A model generated the notes under the pieces. It searched no databases. It was not told where the DNA came from and saw only the letters and a list, made by a program, of their open reading frames with translations. From assembly GCF_009900745.1 (NCBI RefSeq), contig NZ_WXVU01000005.1, positions 1 through 64,000 of the forward strand: a stretch of 64,000 nt of DNA. Direction: 5' to 3'. Every line of letters begins with the position of its first letter. Positions within the stretch are counted from its first letter, which is position 1. Made by a program: the position numbers and the translations under genes. Shown piece after piece: positions 55,460-62,961 of the stretch. The stretch comes from Chryseobacterium sp. c4a (GTDB lineage Bacteria; Bacteroidota; Bacteroidia; Flavobacteriales; Weeksellaceae).

Positions 55460-55998
55460 ATGGATAGAAAGAAAATATTTTACTTGAGTGATGAGAGCGG
55501 AGATCACTATAAGAATCTGGTTGTCTTCTTTTCACGTTCAGGAAACACGGAATTAATGGCGAGAAAGATTGCTGAAATGAAGCATGCAGCAGTAATACCT
55601 ATCCAACCAGACAGAGATCGTCGGATTCACAGGATGGATTGAAGCATTACAGGACGCAAGGAATACAACCTCTGAGATTACTCCTGATAAAATTGACATC
55701 TCGAAGTACGATACCATCTACATCGGTTCTCCAATCTGGCTGTACAGCCCGGCTCCACAAATCTATGAGTTTGCCCGTAACAACAACTTTACAGGCAAGA
55801 AAGTCATTCTCTTCAACTCCATGAACAGTAAGTTTGAACAGAAATATATTGATGATTTTAAAGAAATTATTGAAAAGAACGGCGGCACCTTTGTAGAACA
55901 TCTCTACATCATCCGTGGGAGAATGACTCAGCAGATGAATATGGAGGAGTTTTTGAAGAAAACTGAGACATTGGTGACAGCTGGGTCGTCTACGTGAT
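55460..55998 (+). pseudogene. Flavodoxin gene, frameshifted
   Basis: The first frame gives a flavodoxin start (NLVVFFSRSGNTELMARKIAEM, the FMN phosphate loop) and stops after 60 residues. The second half continues in another frame from about 55620: GFTGWIEALQDARNTTSEITPDKIDISKYDTIYIGSPIWLYSPAP and so on to a TGA at 55996-55998. One net base is lost or gained near 55600-55620. A second copy of the 3' end is at 56877-56981. Confidence 0.85.
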
Positions 55999-56012
55999 TA
56001 TATGTTGTGTTG

Positions 56013-56603
56013 TTAATTCGGATTGAACTGAATATTGAAATTCTTTAAATAATCCTCTATTGGTTCCAATCCCATTTCTTTTCTTCTTTTGTTCACAGTT
56101 TCAGGATTTTCTAATTTATACAATTTACCATTTTCTATTTGTGAACCATATATTTGGGGGTTTCCTTCATCCATTAACATCCTATCTTTCATCAATGCGT
56201 ATTGTTGTTTAGATAAGTCTCCATTTTTTACCGCTTTCTCTATTTGTGGAAAATACTTTTTTCTGATTTCTTTAGTAGTATGTTGCAGTCCCAACCAGAT
56301 TGCATCCATTTGTTTTTGATCCACCTCCTTTAATGTTGGCATACCACACTTTTCAATAATGCTAATCACTAATTCTTGATTCCTATGGTCTTCTTTAGCG
56401 TATTTGATGAGTTCATTTGATTTTCTAATCCTTTGGTCACTTTCTAAAACTTCGCTCAAGATTTGACGTTTTTTGCTGCAATCGACTTCAATAATATCTA
56501 CTGAACCTACATAGACAAATTTATCCCTATTCATATAAAGGAATATTGATATCATTAAAACAAGAGCGGCTAATATGCTAAATAATATTTTTTTTATTTT
56601 CAT
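56013..56603 (-). CDS. DUF6624-like protein with N-terminal membrane anchor
   Basis: 196 residues. A hydrophobic anchor near residues 7-23 (LFSILAALVLMISIFLYM), then a helical domain. The C-terminal segment QHTTKEIRKKYFPQIEKAVK, QYALMKDRMLMDEGNPQIYGSQ matches DUF6624 by recollection of its signature. It is a single gene. Function unknown. Confidence 0.72.
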   Translation of the reverse strand: MKIKKILFSILAALVLMISIFLYMNRDKFVYVGSVDIIEVDCSKKRQILSEVLESDQRIRKSNELIKYAKEDHRNQELVISIIEKCGMPTLKEVDQKQMDAIWLGLQHTTKEIRKKYFPQIEKAVKNGDLSKQQYALMKDRMLMDEGNPQIYGSQIENGKLYKLENPETVNKRRKEMGLEPIEDYLKNFNIQFNPN

Positions 56604-56698
56604 TTTTATTTCATATTCTAAAATAGATTGACCATTTTGGTTAAAAATTAATTGTAAAAATAGAAATTATTTTTAAGTGTCGGAATAAAATAGGTAAA

Positions 56699-56875
56699 GA
56701 TGAAAAGTATTGTTATCCAGGCAGAGGTTTTTGCGCATCACAGCAAATGTCTTTTTATGGCTACAAAATTCATGTGGTTTGTTCTGTGAACGGTGTTTTT
56801 CAAAGTATAGCCCTAAGTCCGGCATCTATTCATGATATTCCCTGCTGCGCAAAGTCACCTGACTTTGAGCTGAAG
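56699..56875 (+). mobile_element. IS982-type transposase fragment
   Basis: A frame gives KYCYPGRGFCASQQMSFYGYK, then IHVVCSVNGVFQSIALSPASIHD, matching the IS982 family DDE region. Both ends are lost, and the fragment runs directly into a flavodoxin 3' end. It marks past insertion and deletion in this region. Confidence 0.8.
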
Positions 56876-56876
56876 C

Positions 56877-56981
56877 ACCTTTGTACTACATCTCTACATC
56901 ATCCGTGGGAGAATGACCCAGCAGATGAACACGGAGGAGTTTTTGAAGAAAATAGAGGAGTTGGTGACGGCTGGTAAATAA
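56877..56981 (+). pseudogene. Duplicated 3' end of the flavodoxin gene
   Basis: The last ~34 codons of the flavodoxin gene (HLYIIRGRMTQQMNTEEFLK and on to TAA at 56979-56981) recur next to the IS982 fragment, with differences from the copy at 55880-55998. Its ending (VTAGK) differs from the frameshifted copy. Confidence 0.85.
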
Positions 56982-57000
56982 GATTATTTGCCTTAAAGTT

Positions 57001-57028
57001 GCTCCGAAGTTGGGAGACTTTGGAGAGC
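57001..57028. repeat. Hairpin, dispersed family copy 3
   Basis: GCTCCGAAGTTGGGAGACTTTGGAGAGC pairs with two G-T mismatches and has the same GGGA loop as the copy at 11390-11415. Here it is not close to a stop codon on either strand. Confidence 0.6.
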
Positions 57029-57076
57029 AGAGGAATTGTAGGTTATTTTGCTAAAATATATATGAAAAAAGCAAGG

Positions 57077-57217
57077 TTAAAAACCTTGCTTAAAATAGTG
57101 CTGACCAGGTCTTGACCTGCAGTGCTGGATAACATTTTCCAAACGGCCTAAGCGCATTCTTGTATAGGCTCTCACAAACACTGGTTTCCAACCAGCGCAA
57201 CGTAAACAATGTGTCAT
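57077..57217 (-). CDS. Possible 46-residue small protein with its own promoter
   Basis: An open frame from ATG 57217 to TAA 57079-57077. The sequence is basic with the motif VFVRAYTRMRLGR and HCRSRPGQHYF; the VxVxxYTR...HxRSxP pattern resembles the end of the lipoprotein at 60391. The promoter is well formed: TTG, 19 bases, TACATTTG (57308-57279), about 62 bases before the ATG. A perfect hairpin GCAAGGTT-AAA-AACCTTGC overlaps the stop. It could also be a small RNA; the coding claim is moderate. Confidence 0.5.
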   Translation of the reverse strand: MTHCLRCAGWKPVFVRAYTRMRLGRLENVIQHCRSRPGQHYFKQGF

Positions 57218-57278
57218 AATAGTGGATTTAATTATTAATGTTAATAACTCTTAAATCACCATGACTTGTTTACGCTTA

Positions 57279-57308
57279 CAAATGTATTTTATTTTATGAA
57301 AAGAACAA
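57279..57308 (-). promoter_or_regulatory. Promoter of the small gene
   Basis: On the minus strand: TTG (57308-57306), 19 bases, TACATTTG (57286-57279). Confidence 0.65.
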
Positions 57309-57370
57309 AATAAAAAATCTTTACCTTAAGTTTGACCTCTTAAATAAGTTAAGATTATAGATAGAGGCAT

Positions 57371-58906
57371 CTATTTATTCCAAACTATAAGACAATTCTT
57401 ATTTTCTTCTTTTATCCCCCATGCAGGAACGATGTTCTTAATTCGTTTTGTTTCATTAATATGGAGAGTTGCTATTAAGTTCTTATTTTGTCTACCATAA
57501 TGAAATGATCTTTTTCTTAAATCACCTTGATATATATGTATTTGTAAATATTTGTCAGGAAAAAAATATTCTTTAAAATTGTTTGAATATTTTTTTCTTT
57601 TTTCCGATTTTACAAGAGATACAATTTCCCGTGTTTTATTTCGAATAAAATTTTCAATCTGGTCATCTGTAATATTTAAAAATACTCCGGCATTTTCAAT
57701 TACATTATAATATTTTTTACTGTGATGTTTAATGTATCTTACGTCAATTACCTTATTCCTATCTATATTTTTGTGAAATAGAACTGTCTTATAAATTTTT
57801 ATAGAATCTTTTTTTTCTGCTAAATATTTTTCTTCAAAAAAATATGTTCCATCAGTAATTATTACTTTTTTTCCAGTAAAATGTTCTCTTAGTTTTTCTA
57901 AATCAATAACTTGCCAACATGATAGTTGATATTTAGTTTTAATTTGAATAAAAAAATTATCATACTTTTTGGGGAGTAAATTTTCTAGCGTGATTGCTGT
58001 ATATACTGCAGAAAAATTCATGAATTTTCTGCTATTTAAATTTGTTTCAACTAATACATTGTATTGTTTACCTTTAGGTATTTCGCTGTCATAGCTATGA
58101 ATTATATTCCAATCTTGATGATTTGCTTTATGTCTTAGTTCAATTTCCATAATGGATGCTGGTATAGCTATATTATGATTTAGTAAAACATCTAAATATT
58201 GGAAAAGGATTTTTTTATATGCTAAAATCAATGCATTTGTACAATTAATAAGATCATCGAATTCTTTAATAAATCGCGAAGCATAGAATGATTTAGTATC
58301 TTTCTTATCCTTAAATTTGATTGTAGAAGATTCAAAAGTAACTCCCCCATGAGCAATTGCATTACGAATCGTATTGTTGTATTTATTTGTTAGGTCATTG
58401 AATATGTTATGTTTTTTTAGAGTATCAATGCAATTATATATATCAAGATTATCAATTCCTTTATTATTTTTTATTCTAAGATAATAAGCTATAGGTTTTA
58501 AAAAACCTAATAAGACAACATCAGTTATTTTTAAATATTCATAAACGATTTTTTCGCTGAAAAAATACATTAATTCTGCATCATTATCTGGTAATAAATT
58601 TTCATGAATATCTTTTAAATTTAATTCATTCATTGTCTTTACTGCATGATTAAATTCAAAAGCAAGATCATTTAATATTTTTAAAAAGGCTAAAAAATTA
58701 TTTGGATCATCAATTAAGTTCTCTAAGAAAAAATTTAATTCTCTATAAATTTTTTTATCGTAAAATTTACTTGGAGATTCATAAATATATTCGCTTAATG
58801 AATAAAAATTATCATGTTTACATACCTTTAATTCAGGGAAATTATCCAATATTGCCTTTTTCTTTTTTTCCAGAATTTTATGTGTGAATAAATTTTTATC
58901 AATCAT
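57371..58906 (-). CDS. Large uncharacterised protein with HEPN-like motif
   Basis: 511 residues, very AT-rich. Around residues 180-235 it reads NNTIRNAIAHGGVTFESS and later FDDLINCTNALILAYKKIL, similar to the HEPN-like helical pattern with N-x-x-x-H spacing; this is only suggestive. The N-terminal part is helical and the C-terminal part beta-rich. No signal peptide. It forms a pair in the same orientation with the 294-residue gene 100 bases upstream. A defence or toxin role is possible. Confidence 0.6.
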   Translation of the reverse strand: MIDKNLFTHKILEKKKKAILDNFPELKVCKHDNFYSLSEYIYESPSKFYDKKIYRELNFFLENLIDDPNNFLAFLKILNDLAFEFNHAVKTMNELNLKDIHENLLPDNDAELMYFFSEKIVYEYLKITDVVLLGFLKPIAYYLRIKNNKGIDNLDIYNCIDTLKKHNIFNDLTNKYNNTIRNAIAHGGVTFESSTIKFKDKKDTKSFYASRFIKEFDDLINCTNALILAYKKILFQYLDVLLNHNIAIPASIMEIELRHKANHQDWNIIHSYDSEIPKGKQYNVLVETNLNSRKFMNFSAVYTAITLENLLPKKYDNFFIQIKTKYQLSCWQVIDLEKLREHFTGKKVIITDGTYFFEEKYLAEKKDSIKIYKTVLFHKNIDRNKVIDVRYIKHHSKKYYNVIENAGVFLNITDDQIENFIRNKTREIVSLVKSEKRKKYSNNFKEYFFPDKYLQIHIYQGDLRKRSFHYGRQNKNLIATLHINETKRIKNIVPAWGIKEENKNCLIVWNK

Positions 58907-59006
58907 TTTTAATTTGTAGAGTTTTAATTATATAATAGGTTGTTATTTTGACAGGAGACTTTGAATTAGTAAATTTTTGACTTGTCTCAAGTTTAGTTGT
59001 CTGTTG

Positions 59007-59891
59007 CTAATTTTTTTTAATAAGTCTATTGTAATCCTTTGCAAAGACATTGATATAATTTCTTGTTTCTCTCTTTTTTAAAAGAGTTTTATTCTTTTTT
59101 ATACATGCAAAGTCATTAATTTCGTCATAGAATATGTGCTCAAAGACACATGCATATAAGTCAAGCATAATTAAAGCTAGATGGCATATTGAAAATGTTT
59201 TTTTTCTAGATCTTAGAATAACTCCAGAGTCTTCTTTATTTTTGAGATTTACATAGAAATGATTTGGGAATTGTGAAGAGTCAATGTGTGTTTTTGAACT
59301 AAGTTCTCCGTAAACAATACCAATACTTGGATAAAATTCTTTTAGCTTAGAAATTGACTTGGTTGGTGATTGGAAATCTTCAATTTCATTTCTGAACTGT
59401 GTATCGTATGCAAATGCGATTTGTTCTACTATTTGCCGGATTATCGCATAGCATTCGTAAATATAATCATATTTTATCAACATTCTTAATGCACTAAAAT
59501 TACTATCCAGTTTTTTATAAATTATACCACAATGAGAATAAGCAATGCTTTTTCCTTCAAAATTTATTTTATCTAAGACTTGTTTATATTTAAGATAAAT
59601 TTCTTCTTGAAATTGAAAGAATGTATTTCTCAAATCATCATATTCTTTGAGTTCACTATTTTCATAGTCTTTTTCATGCTCTAATAAAAGTTCAACGTGA
59701 TCTTTAAAATAAGTGCTTTTTAAAATATTATCAACAGAGGTATTCCCAAAAAATAGAGTCCTTAATGCTGCTTTTACATATTTTTCTTGCTCGAAAGTGA
59801 AAGTGTCAGGAACAATTAATGGGATATCTGCGAACCAAATAACTTTGGTTTTAGCAAAATCAATTGAGTAAATGTCTTGTTTTATATCCAT
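59007..59891 (-). CDS. Uncharacterised protein, partner of the 511-residue gene
   Basis: 294 residues, AT-rich, no signal peptide. Helical throughout, with YEGRIIYKKL-type and CAIIRQIVEQIAFAYD stretches and YGELSSKTHIDSSQF, resembling the pattern of DUF5677-like or other cytosolic helical proteins. Likely co-transcribed with the 511-residue gene. Function unknown. Confidence 0.6.
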   Translation of the reverse strand: MDIKQDIYSIDFAKTKVIWFADIPLIVPDTFTFEQEKYVKAALRTLFFGNTSVDNILKSTYFKDHVELLLEHEKDYENSELKEYDDLRNTFFQFQEEIYLKYKQVLDKINFEGKSIAYSHCGIIYKKLDSNFSALRMLIKYDYIYECYAIIRQIVEQIAFAYDTQFRNEIEDFQSPTKSISKLKEFYPSIGIVYGELSSKTHIDSSQFPNHFYVNLKNKEDSGVILRSRKKTFSICHLALIMLDLYACVFEHIFYDEINDFACIKKNKTLLKKRETRNYINVFAKDYNRLIKKN

Positions 59892-60013
59892 TATTAAGTT
59901 ATTTTATTATTTATATTATAAAGATTAGTTGCAAAGTAAATAAAAGCCTGCGCATTCTTTTTGCGTAATATATATGTTTAAAAAATTAGAAGAATAAATT
60001 CTTATAATAAAAG

Positions 60014-60035
60014 AATCCCAACAAAAGTTGGGATT
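60014..60035 (-). terminator. Terminator, shared hairpin of the small-gene island
   Basis: AATCCCAAC-AAAA-GTTGGGATT, nearly identical to 34814-34837, 17 bases after the stop of the 43-residue gene. Confidence 0.85.
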
Positions 60036-60051
60036 TGGTTCAAGATATAGT

Positions 60052-60183
60052 TTATTTACCTTGCTGTTTCTTAGGTGGTTTTAAAGAAGGTGTATTTCCT
60101 TGTGTCTCCTTATTGTCACGCTGGCGTTTATCTGGTTTGCCAGTTGATTCTGCTATCCTTTTTGGTCCTGGTTTAAGTGCCAT
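60052..60183 (-). CDS. 43-residue basic protein
   Basis: ATG 60183 to TAA 60054-60052. Sequence MALKPGPKRIAESTGK, then KPDKRQRDNKETQGN and PPKKQQGK: highly basic and disordered, without hydrophobic core. Such short KPGPK proteins are common in Bacteroidetes near DUF3606 genes, in my memory. The promoter has the palindrome-N21-TAAATTTG arrangement (60212-60256), supporting it as a real gene. Confidence 0.75.
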   Translation of the reverse strand: MALKPGPKRIAESTGKPDKRQRDNKETQGNTPSLKPPKKQQGK

Positions 60184-60211
60184 AATATTAAAGTTTTATT
60201 GTTAGCTAAAC

Positions 60212-60256
60212 CAAATTTATAAATGAATATTTATATTATCTTACGGCTTTCCGTAA
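60212..60256 (-). promoter_or_regulatory. Palindrome-N21-TAnnTTTG promoter, site 2
   Basis: Palindrome TTACGGCTTTCCGTAA (60241-60256), 21 bases, TAAATTTG on the minus strand (60219-60212). Confidence 0.75.
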
Positions 60257-60390
60257 ACCAAAAATAAAAAGCCTCTTAAAATTTTCAATCAGTATTTTTA
60301 CTGAATTTCTTAAAGAGTTCAAAAGTTTTTTCACAAAAAAATCTCAGCTTTTGTCAGGATTTTCAATTCTATTTTGTTAAACATGATTCA

Positions 60391-60792
60391 TTATCTTCTT
60401 CTCGGTGTACTTCTGGTATGCGGACTTACATAAGTTCCATCTTTTCTTGTGTAGCCTTTTACATACACTGTTCCACCGCTGCTTGTGCTAGGAGTGTAAT
60501 TGTTGGAAGGAGTTGATATATTGTAGCCTTTAGCCGAAGTATAGGCGCTATAAGAAGTATAACTAGGATTATAAGCCAAACCGTAATAATTTCCCCATTT
60601 TATTTTTTTGTAATTCTTCTTGTTTGCTTTATTGGAGATAAAGACTTGAGTATCTTTGGGTATTGTGGTTATAATATTTTCATTACTGCTAGTCGCATAT
60701 ACATTAGTATCTTCAGTTAATAATACCGTATAGTAATTTGTACATGACACCATTGATAATAGAATTATCAAAAAGAAAGTGATTTTTTTCAT
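60391..60792 (-). CDS. Lipoprotein with SH3-like domain
   Basis: 133 residues. Signal peptide with lipobox SMVSC (Cys 17). Residues 25-80 resemble an SH3-like domain (VLLTEDTNVYATSSNENIITTIPKDTQVFISN), followed by a low-complexity linker and a basic tail YVKGYTRKDGTYVSPHTRS, a motif common in Bacteroidetes short proteins. A signal-controlled surface protein; its promoter has the shared palindrome (60841-60885). Confidence 0.75.
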   Translation of the reverse strand: MKKITFFLIILLSMVSCTNYYTVLLTEDTNVYATSSNENIITTIPKDTQVFISNKANKKNYKKIKWGNYYGLAYNPSYTSYSAYTSAKGYNISTPSNNYTPSTSSGGTVYVKGYTRKDGTYVSPHTRSTPRRR

Positions 60793-60840
60793 GGATTTAT
60801 TATTTAGTTATAATTAAAATTCTTTGCTGCTTTTATCGTA

Positions 60841-60885
60841 CAAACTTATTTCATTATTTCTTTTGAATATTACGGTTTTCCATAA
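60841..60885 (-). promoter_or_regulatory. Palindrome-N21-TAnnTTTG promoter, site 3
   Basis: TTACGGTTTTCCATAA (60870-60885; one arm base altered), 21 bases, TAAGTTTG on the minus strand (60848-60841). Confidence 0.7.
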
Positions 60886-60942
60886 AGCAAACAAAAAATC
60901 CCAACTCTCGTCAGGATTTATCAATTATATTGTTTTCGTAAT

Positions 60943-61164
60943 CTATATTCCAACCATCTTAAAAAAGCTGGCAAGAGTTAAATTCTTAGCATGGCAAATT
61001 CGCATTATTGTAAGAAGAGCAATTTGATAGTTTTCATCGTCTTTTATTCTTCGAACTGTCTTCTCATCTATATTATGATCTACTGCAAATTTGCTGTTAT
61101 TGTTCATTGGGATAACCCATTCATCCCTTATAAATTCAACAATTTTTCTATTTGCTTCTGTCAT
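60943..61164 (-). CDS. HTH regulator, divergent from the 181-residue protein
   Basis: 73 residues from ATG 61164 (a longer frame to 61275 crosses the operator and lacks support). The HTH pattern NNNSKFAVDHNIDEKTVRRIKDDENYQIALLTIMRICHAKN matches Cro/CI-like proteins. A 16-base palindrome, TCGGATTCAAATCCGA, lies between it and the divergent gene. Confidence 0.75.
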   Translation of the reverse strand: MTEANRKIVEFIRDEWVIPMNNNSKFAVDHNIDEKTVRRIKDDENYQIALLTIMRICHAKNLTLASFFKMVGI

Positions 61165-61198
61165 AGAAACAAATAAATTACATATTCTTATAAAAATC

Positions 61199-61214
61199 TC
61201 GGATTCAAATCCGA
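61199..61214. promoter_or_regulatory. Palindrome, likely operator
   Basis: TCGGATT-CA-AATCCGA lies 18 bases before the TACATTTA box of the 181-residue gene. A different palindrome (AACACATATATGTGTT) is at the equivalent place in the 35.5-kb copy. Confidence 0.6.
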
Positions 61215-61256
61215 ATGTTTGCAATTTTTTCATACATTTATAAAAAAATACAAACA

Positions 61257-61802
61257 ATGAAAAAGATAAAAACAAATTTCAATCCCCGGTTTCGGGCAGG
61301 GAAGAAGCACTCCGGTTTACAGCTGATAGAAACTTTCTTTCAGTTCAATGAGCTGGATGTTTCCAAAGAAAGACTCAGCAATATGATGAATTATGCAGTA
61401 AAAAGAAATAACTGGATCAATGAAGATCCGGCGGTGATCTTAGAGTTTTACCAGTCGATGCGGTCGTTCATCCGGGCAGGCTATCTCATCATGCTGAAGG
61501 AAAGAAAATGGACGATTGATACCAAGACTGAAAAGATTTCTCCGTGGGTTCTTGGTCTGCTTTCGGAGAAGGAATACCGGAATCCACTGCTGGTTTTCAA
61601 AAAAGCATTCAGGGAATACACCCTCAAAGAATTTGATTATTTTATGTCCGGAATCGTCTATTTCTCAATGGGTGTCTATGAAAATTTACCAGAAAGGAAT
61701 ATCGTGATGCCTTACATCCATACGGTTAAAATGCTGGATGCCGCTCACCTTATACTTCAAAGAAGGAGAGAAAAGAAAATGACCGGCACCCATTCAGGGT
61801 AA
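61257..61802 (+). CDS. 181-residue protein, unknown; intact member of a duplicated module
   Basis: 181 residues from ATG 61257; an in-frame ATG at 61215 would precede the promoter box (TACATTTA at 61233-61240) and is not used. Helical, basic, no signal peptide, with ISPWVLGLLSEKEYRNPLL and EFDYFMSGIVYFSMGVYENL. A decayed copy lies at 35523-36060. In both places it faces an HTH regulator with a palindrome between them. I do not recognise the family. Confidence 0.8.
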   Translation: MKKIKTNFNPRFRAGKKHSGLQLIETFFQFNELDVSKERLSNMMNYAVKRNNWINEDPAVILEFYQSMRSFIRAGYLIMLKERKWTIDTKTEKISPWVLGLLSEKEYRNPLLVFKKAFREYTLKEFDYFMSGIVYFSMGVYENLPERNIVMPYIHTVKMLDAAHLILQRRREKKMTGTHSG

Positions 61803-61819
61803 GAAGATTAATAATATAC

Positions 61820-61853
61820 AAAAAATCGTTACTTTTTTAAGCAACGATTTTTT
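61820..61853. terminator. Bidirectional terminator
   Basis: AAAAAATCGTT-loop-AACGATTTTTT between the convergent 181-residue gene and the DapB-like gene. Confidence 0.85.
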
Positions 61854-61894
61854 GTTATTGGTGGCGAAACAAGCGTATCTTCAAACACGTATTG

Positions 61895-62698
61895 TTAAAA
61901 TTCCATGATTGAGTCTAATCCTCTTCGTAAACCTTTGAAAGTATCAATATTTTTAATGGCAAGAAGCACTCCTTTTACATAGGGCTCCGCACTTTCTCCG
62001 GAATCATGTCTTAGTATTAATTTTTCTCCTTTGAGTCCAAAGATCGTTTCAACGCCGAGCGTGTGACCTGGCAGACGAACAGAATGAACCTGTATACCGT
62101 TTATTGTTGCGCCTCTTGTTTCTTTATTTCCTATGGTATCCTCTATGGCTACAGATAGTTCAGGCTTTTGAACTTTAGAAAGACGATAAGCCAGTTCTGC
62201 CACTGTTCCGCTTGGTGCATCAATTTTTTTAGCATCCGCATAGTCAATGATCTCGTAGTGAGGGATGTATTTTGCGGCCATTTCAGCAAACTTTTGCAAT
62301 AAAACAACAGTGAGTGCAAAGTTCCCGGCAGCAAGAACAGAGGTATTATTTTCATTGGCAATACGTTCTATTTCTTCGTAATCTTTATCCGTAAGCCCTG
62401 AAGTTCCAATGATGACTTTTTTGCCTTTTTGCAAAGCAGTGAGGATATTATGCTTCGCGATCACCGGTTTGGTAAAATCTACAAGAATATCAAATTCTAC
62501 ATTTTCTATTGCATCTTCTATCGATTTAAACAGGGGTATATTGTTGTCTGATTTTAATGATAGAATCTCTGACAGATTTTTCCCATCTTGAGATAAAGAA
62601 AGTCCGCCTGTTAATATCATTTCGTTATTATTAAATATTGCTCTGCTAATTTCAGAACCCGCCCATCCGGTGGCTCCTGCAACAAAAACTTTTTTCAT
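61895..62698 (-). CDS. DapB-like protein lacking the catalytic histidines
   Basis: 267 residues, usual DapB length. Fold landmarks: VFVAGATGWAGSEISRAI (dinucleotide), IIGTSGL near 97 and KIDAPSGT at 158-165 with Lys158 and the APSGT motif kept. But the two histidines that normally sit three residues before that Lys are Ala154-Asp155 here, and the Arg in the glycine loop is Trp. A different reaction or substrate is likely. It is divergent from an AraC regulator. A housekeeping dapB is probably elsewhere. Confidence 0.8.
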   Translation of the reverse strand: MKKVFVAGATGWAGSEISRAIFNNNEMILTGGLSLSQDGKNLSEILSLKSDNNIPLFKSIEDAIENVEFDILVDFTKPVIAKHNILTALQKGKKVIIGTSGLTDKDYEEIERIANENNTSVLAAGNFALTVVLLQKFAEMAAKYIPHYEIIDYADAKKIDAPSGTVAELAYRLSKVQKPELSVAIEDTIGNKETRGATINGIQVHSVRLPGHTLGVETIFGLKGEKLILRHDSGESAEPYVKGVLLAIKNIDTFKGLRRGLDSIMEF

Positions 62699-62746
62699 AA
62701 TATTATTTTTTATGTATTGAATTTTACTTTTACTATTAATCTATCT

Positions 62747-62754
62747 CAAAGATA
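62747..62754 (-). promoter_or_regulatory. -7 box of the DapB-like gene
   Basis: TATCTTTG on the minus strand, 48 bases before the ATG; no well-spaced TTG seen. Confidence 0.5.
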
Positions 62755-62927
62755 GTTTGAATTTCAACAGATTAGTTTACAGGTATTAAATATATAACCT
62801 TCCTATGCCTTTCCCATTGATAAATTTTTATCTTTTAACAGTAAATGCTTACTATAAATTCATTTAATTATAGAAAAGCAGGAGGTGTATCTATTTTGTA
62901 ATACAAATTTACAATTGGTATTTTTAT

Positions 62928-62935
62928 TAAATTTG
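62928..62935 (+). promoter_or_regulatory. -7 box of the AraC gene
   Basis: TAAATTTG on the plus strand, 26 bases before the ATG at 62962. Confidence 0.55.
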
Positions 62936-62961
62936 CCAGAATTATTATATAAAACGCCAAA

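Noticed and set aside
57070..57180. Possible tRNA or rRNA piece
   Set aside because: No cloverleaf or conserved T-loop; a protein-coding or small-RNA reading fits better.
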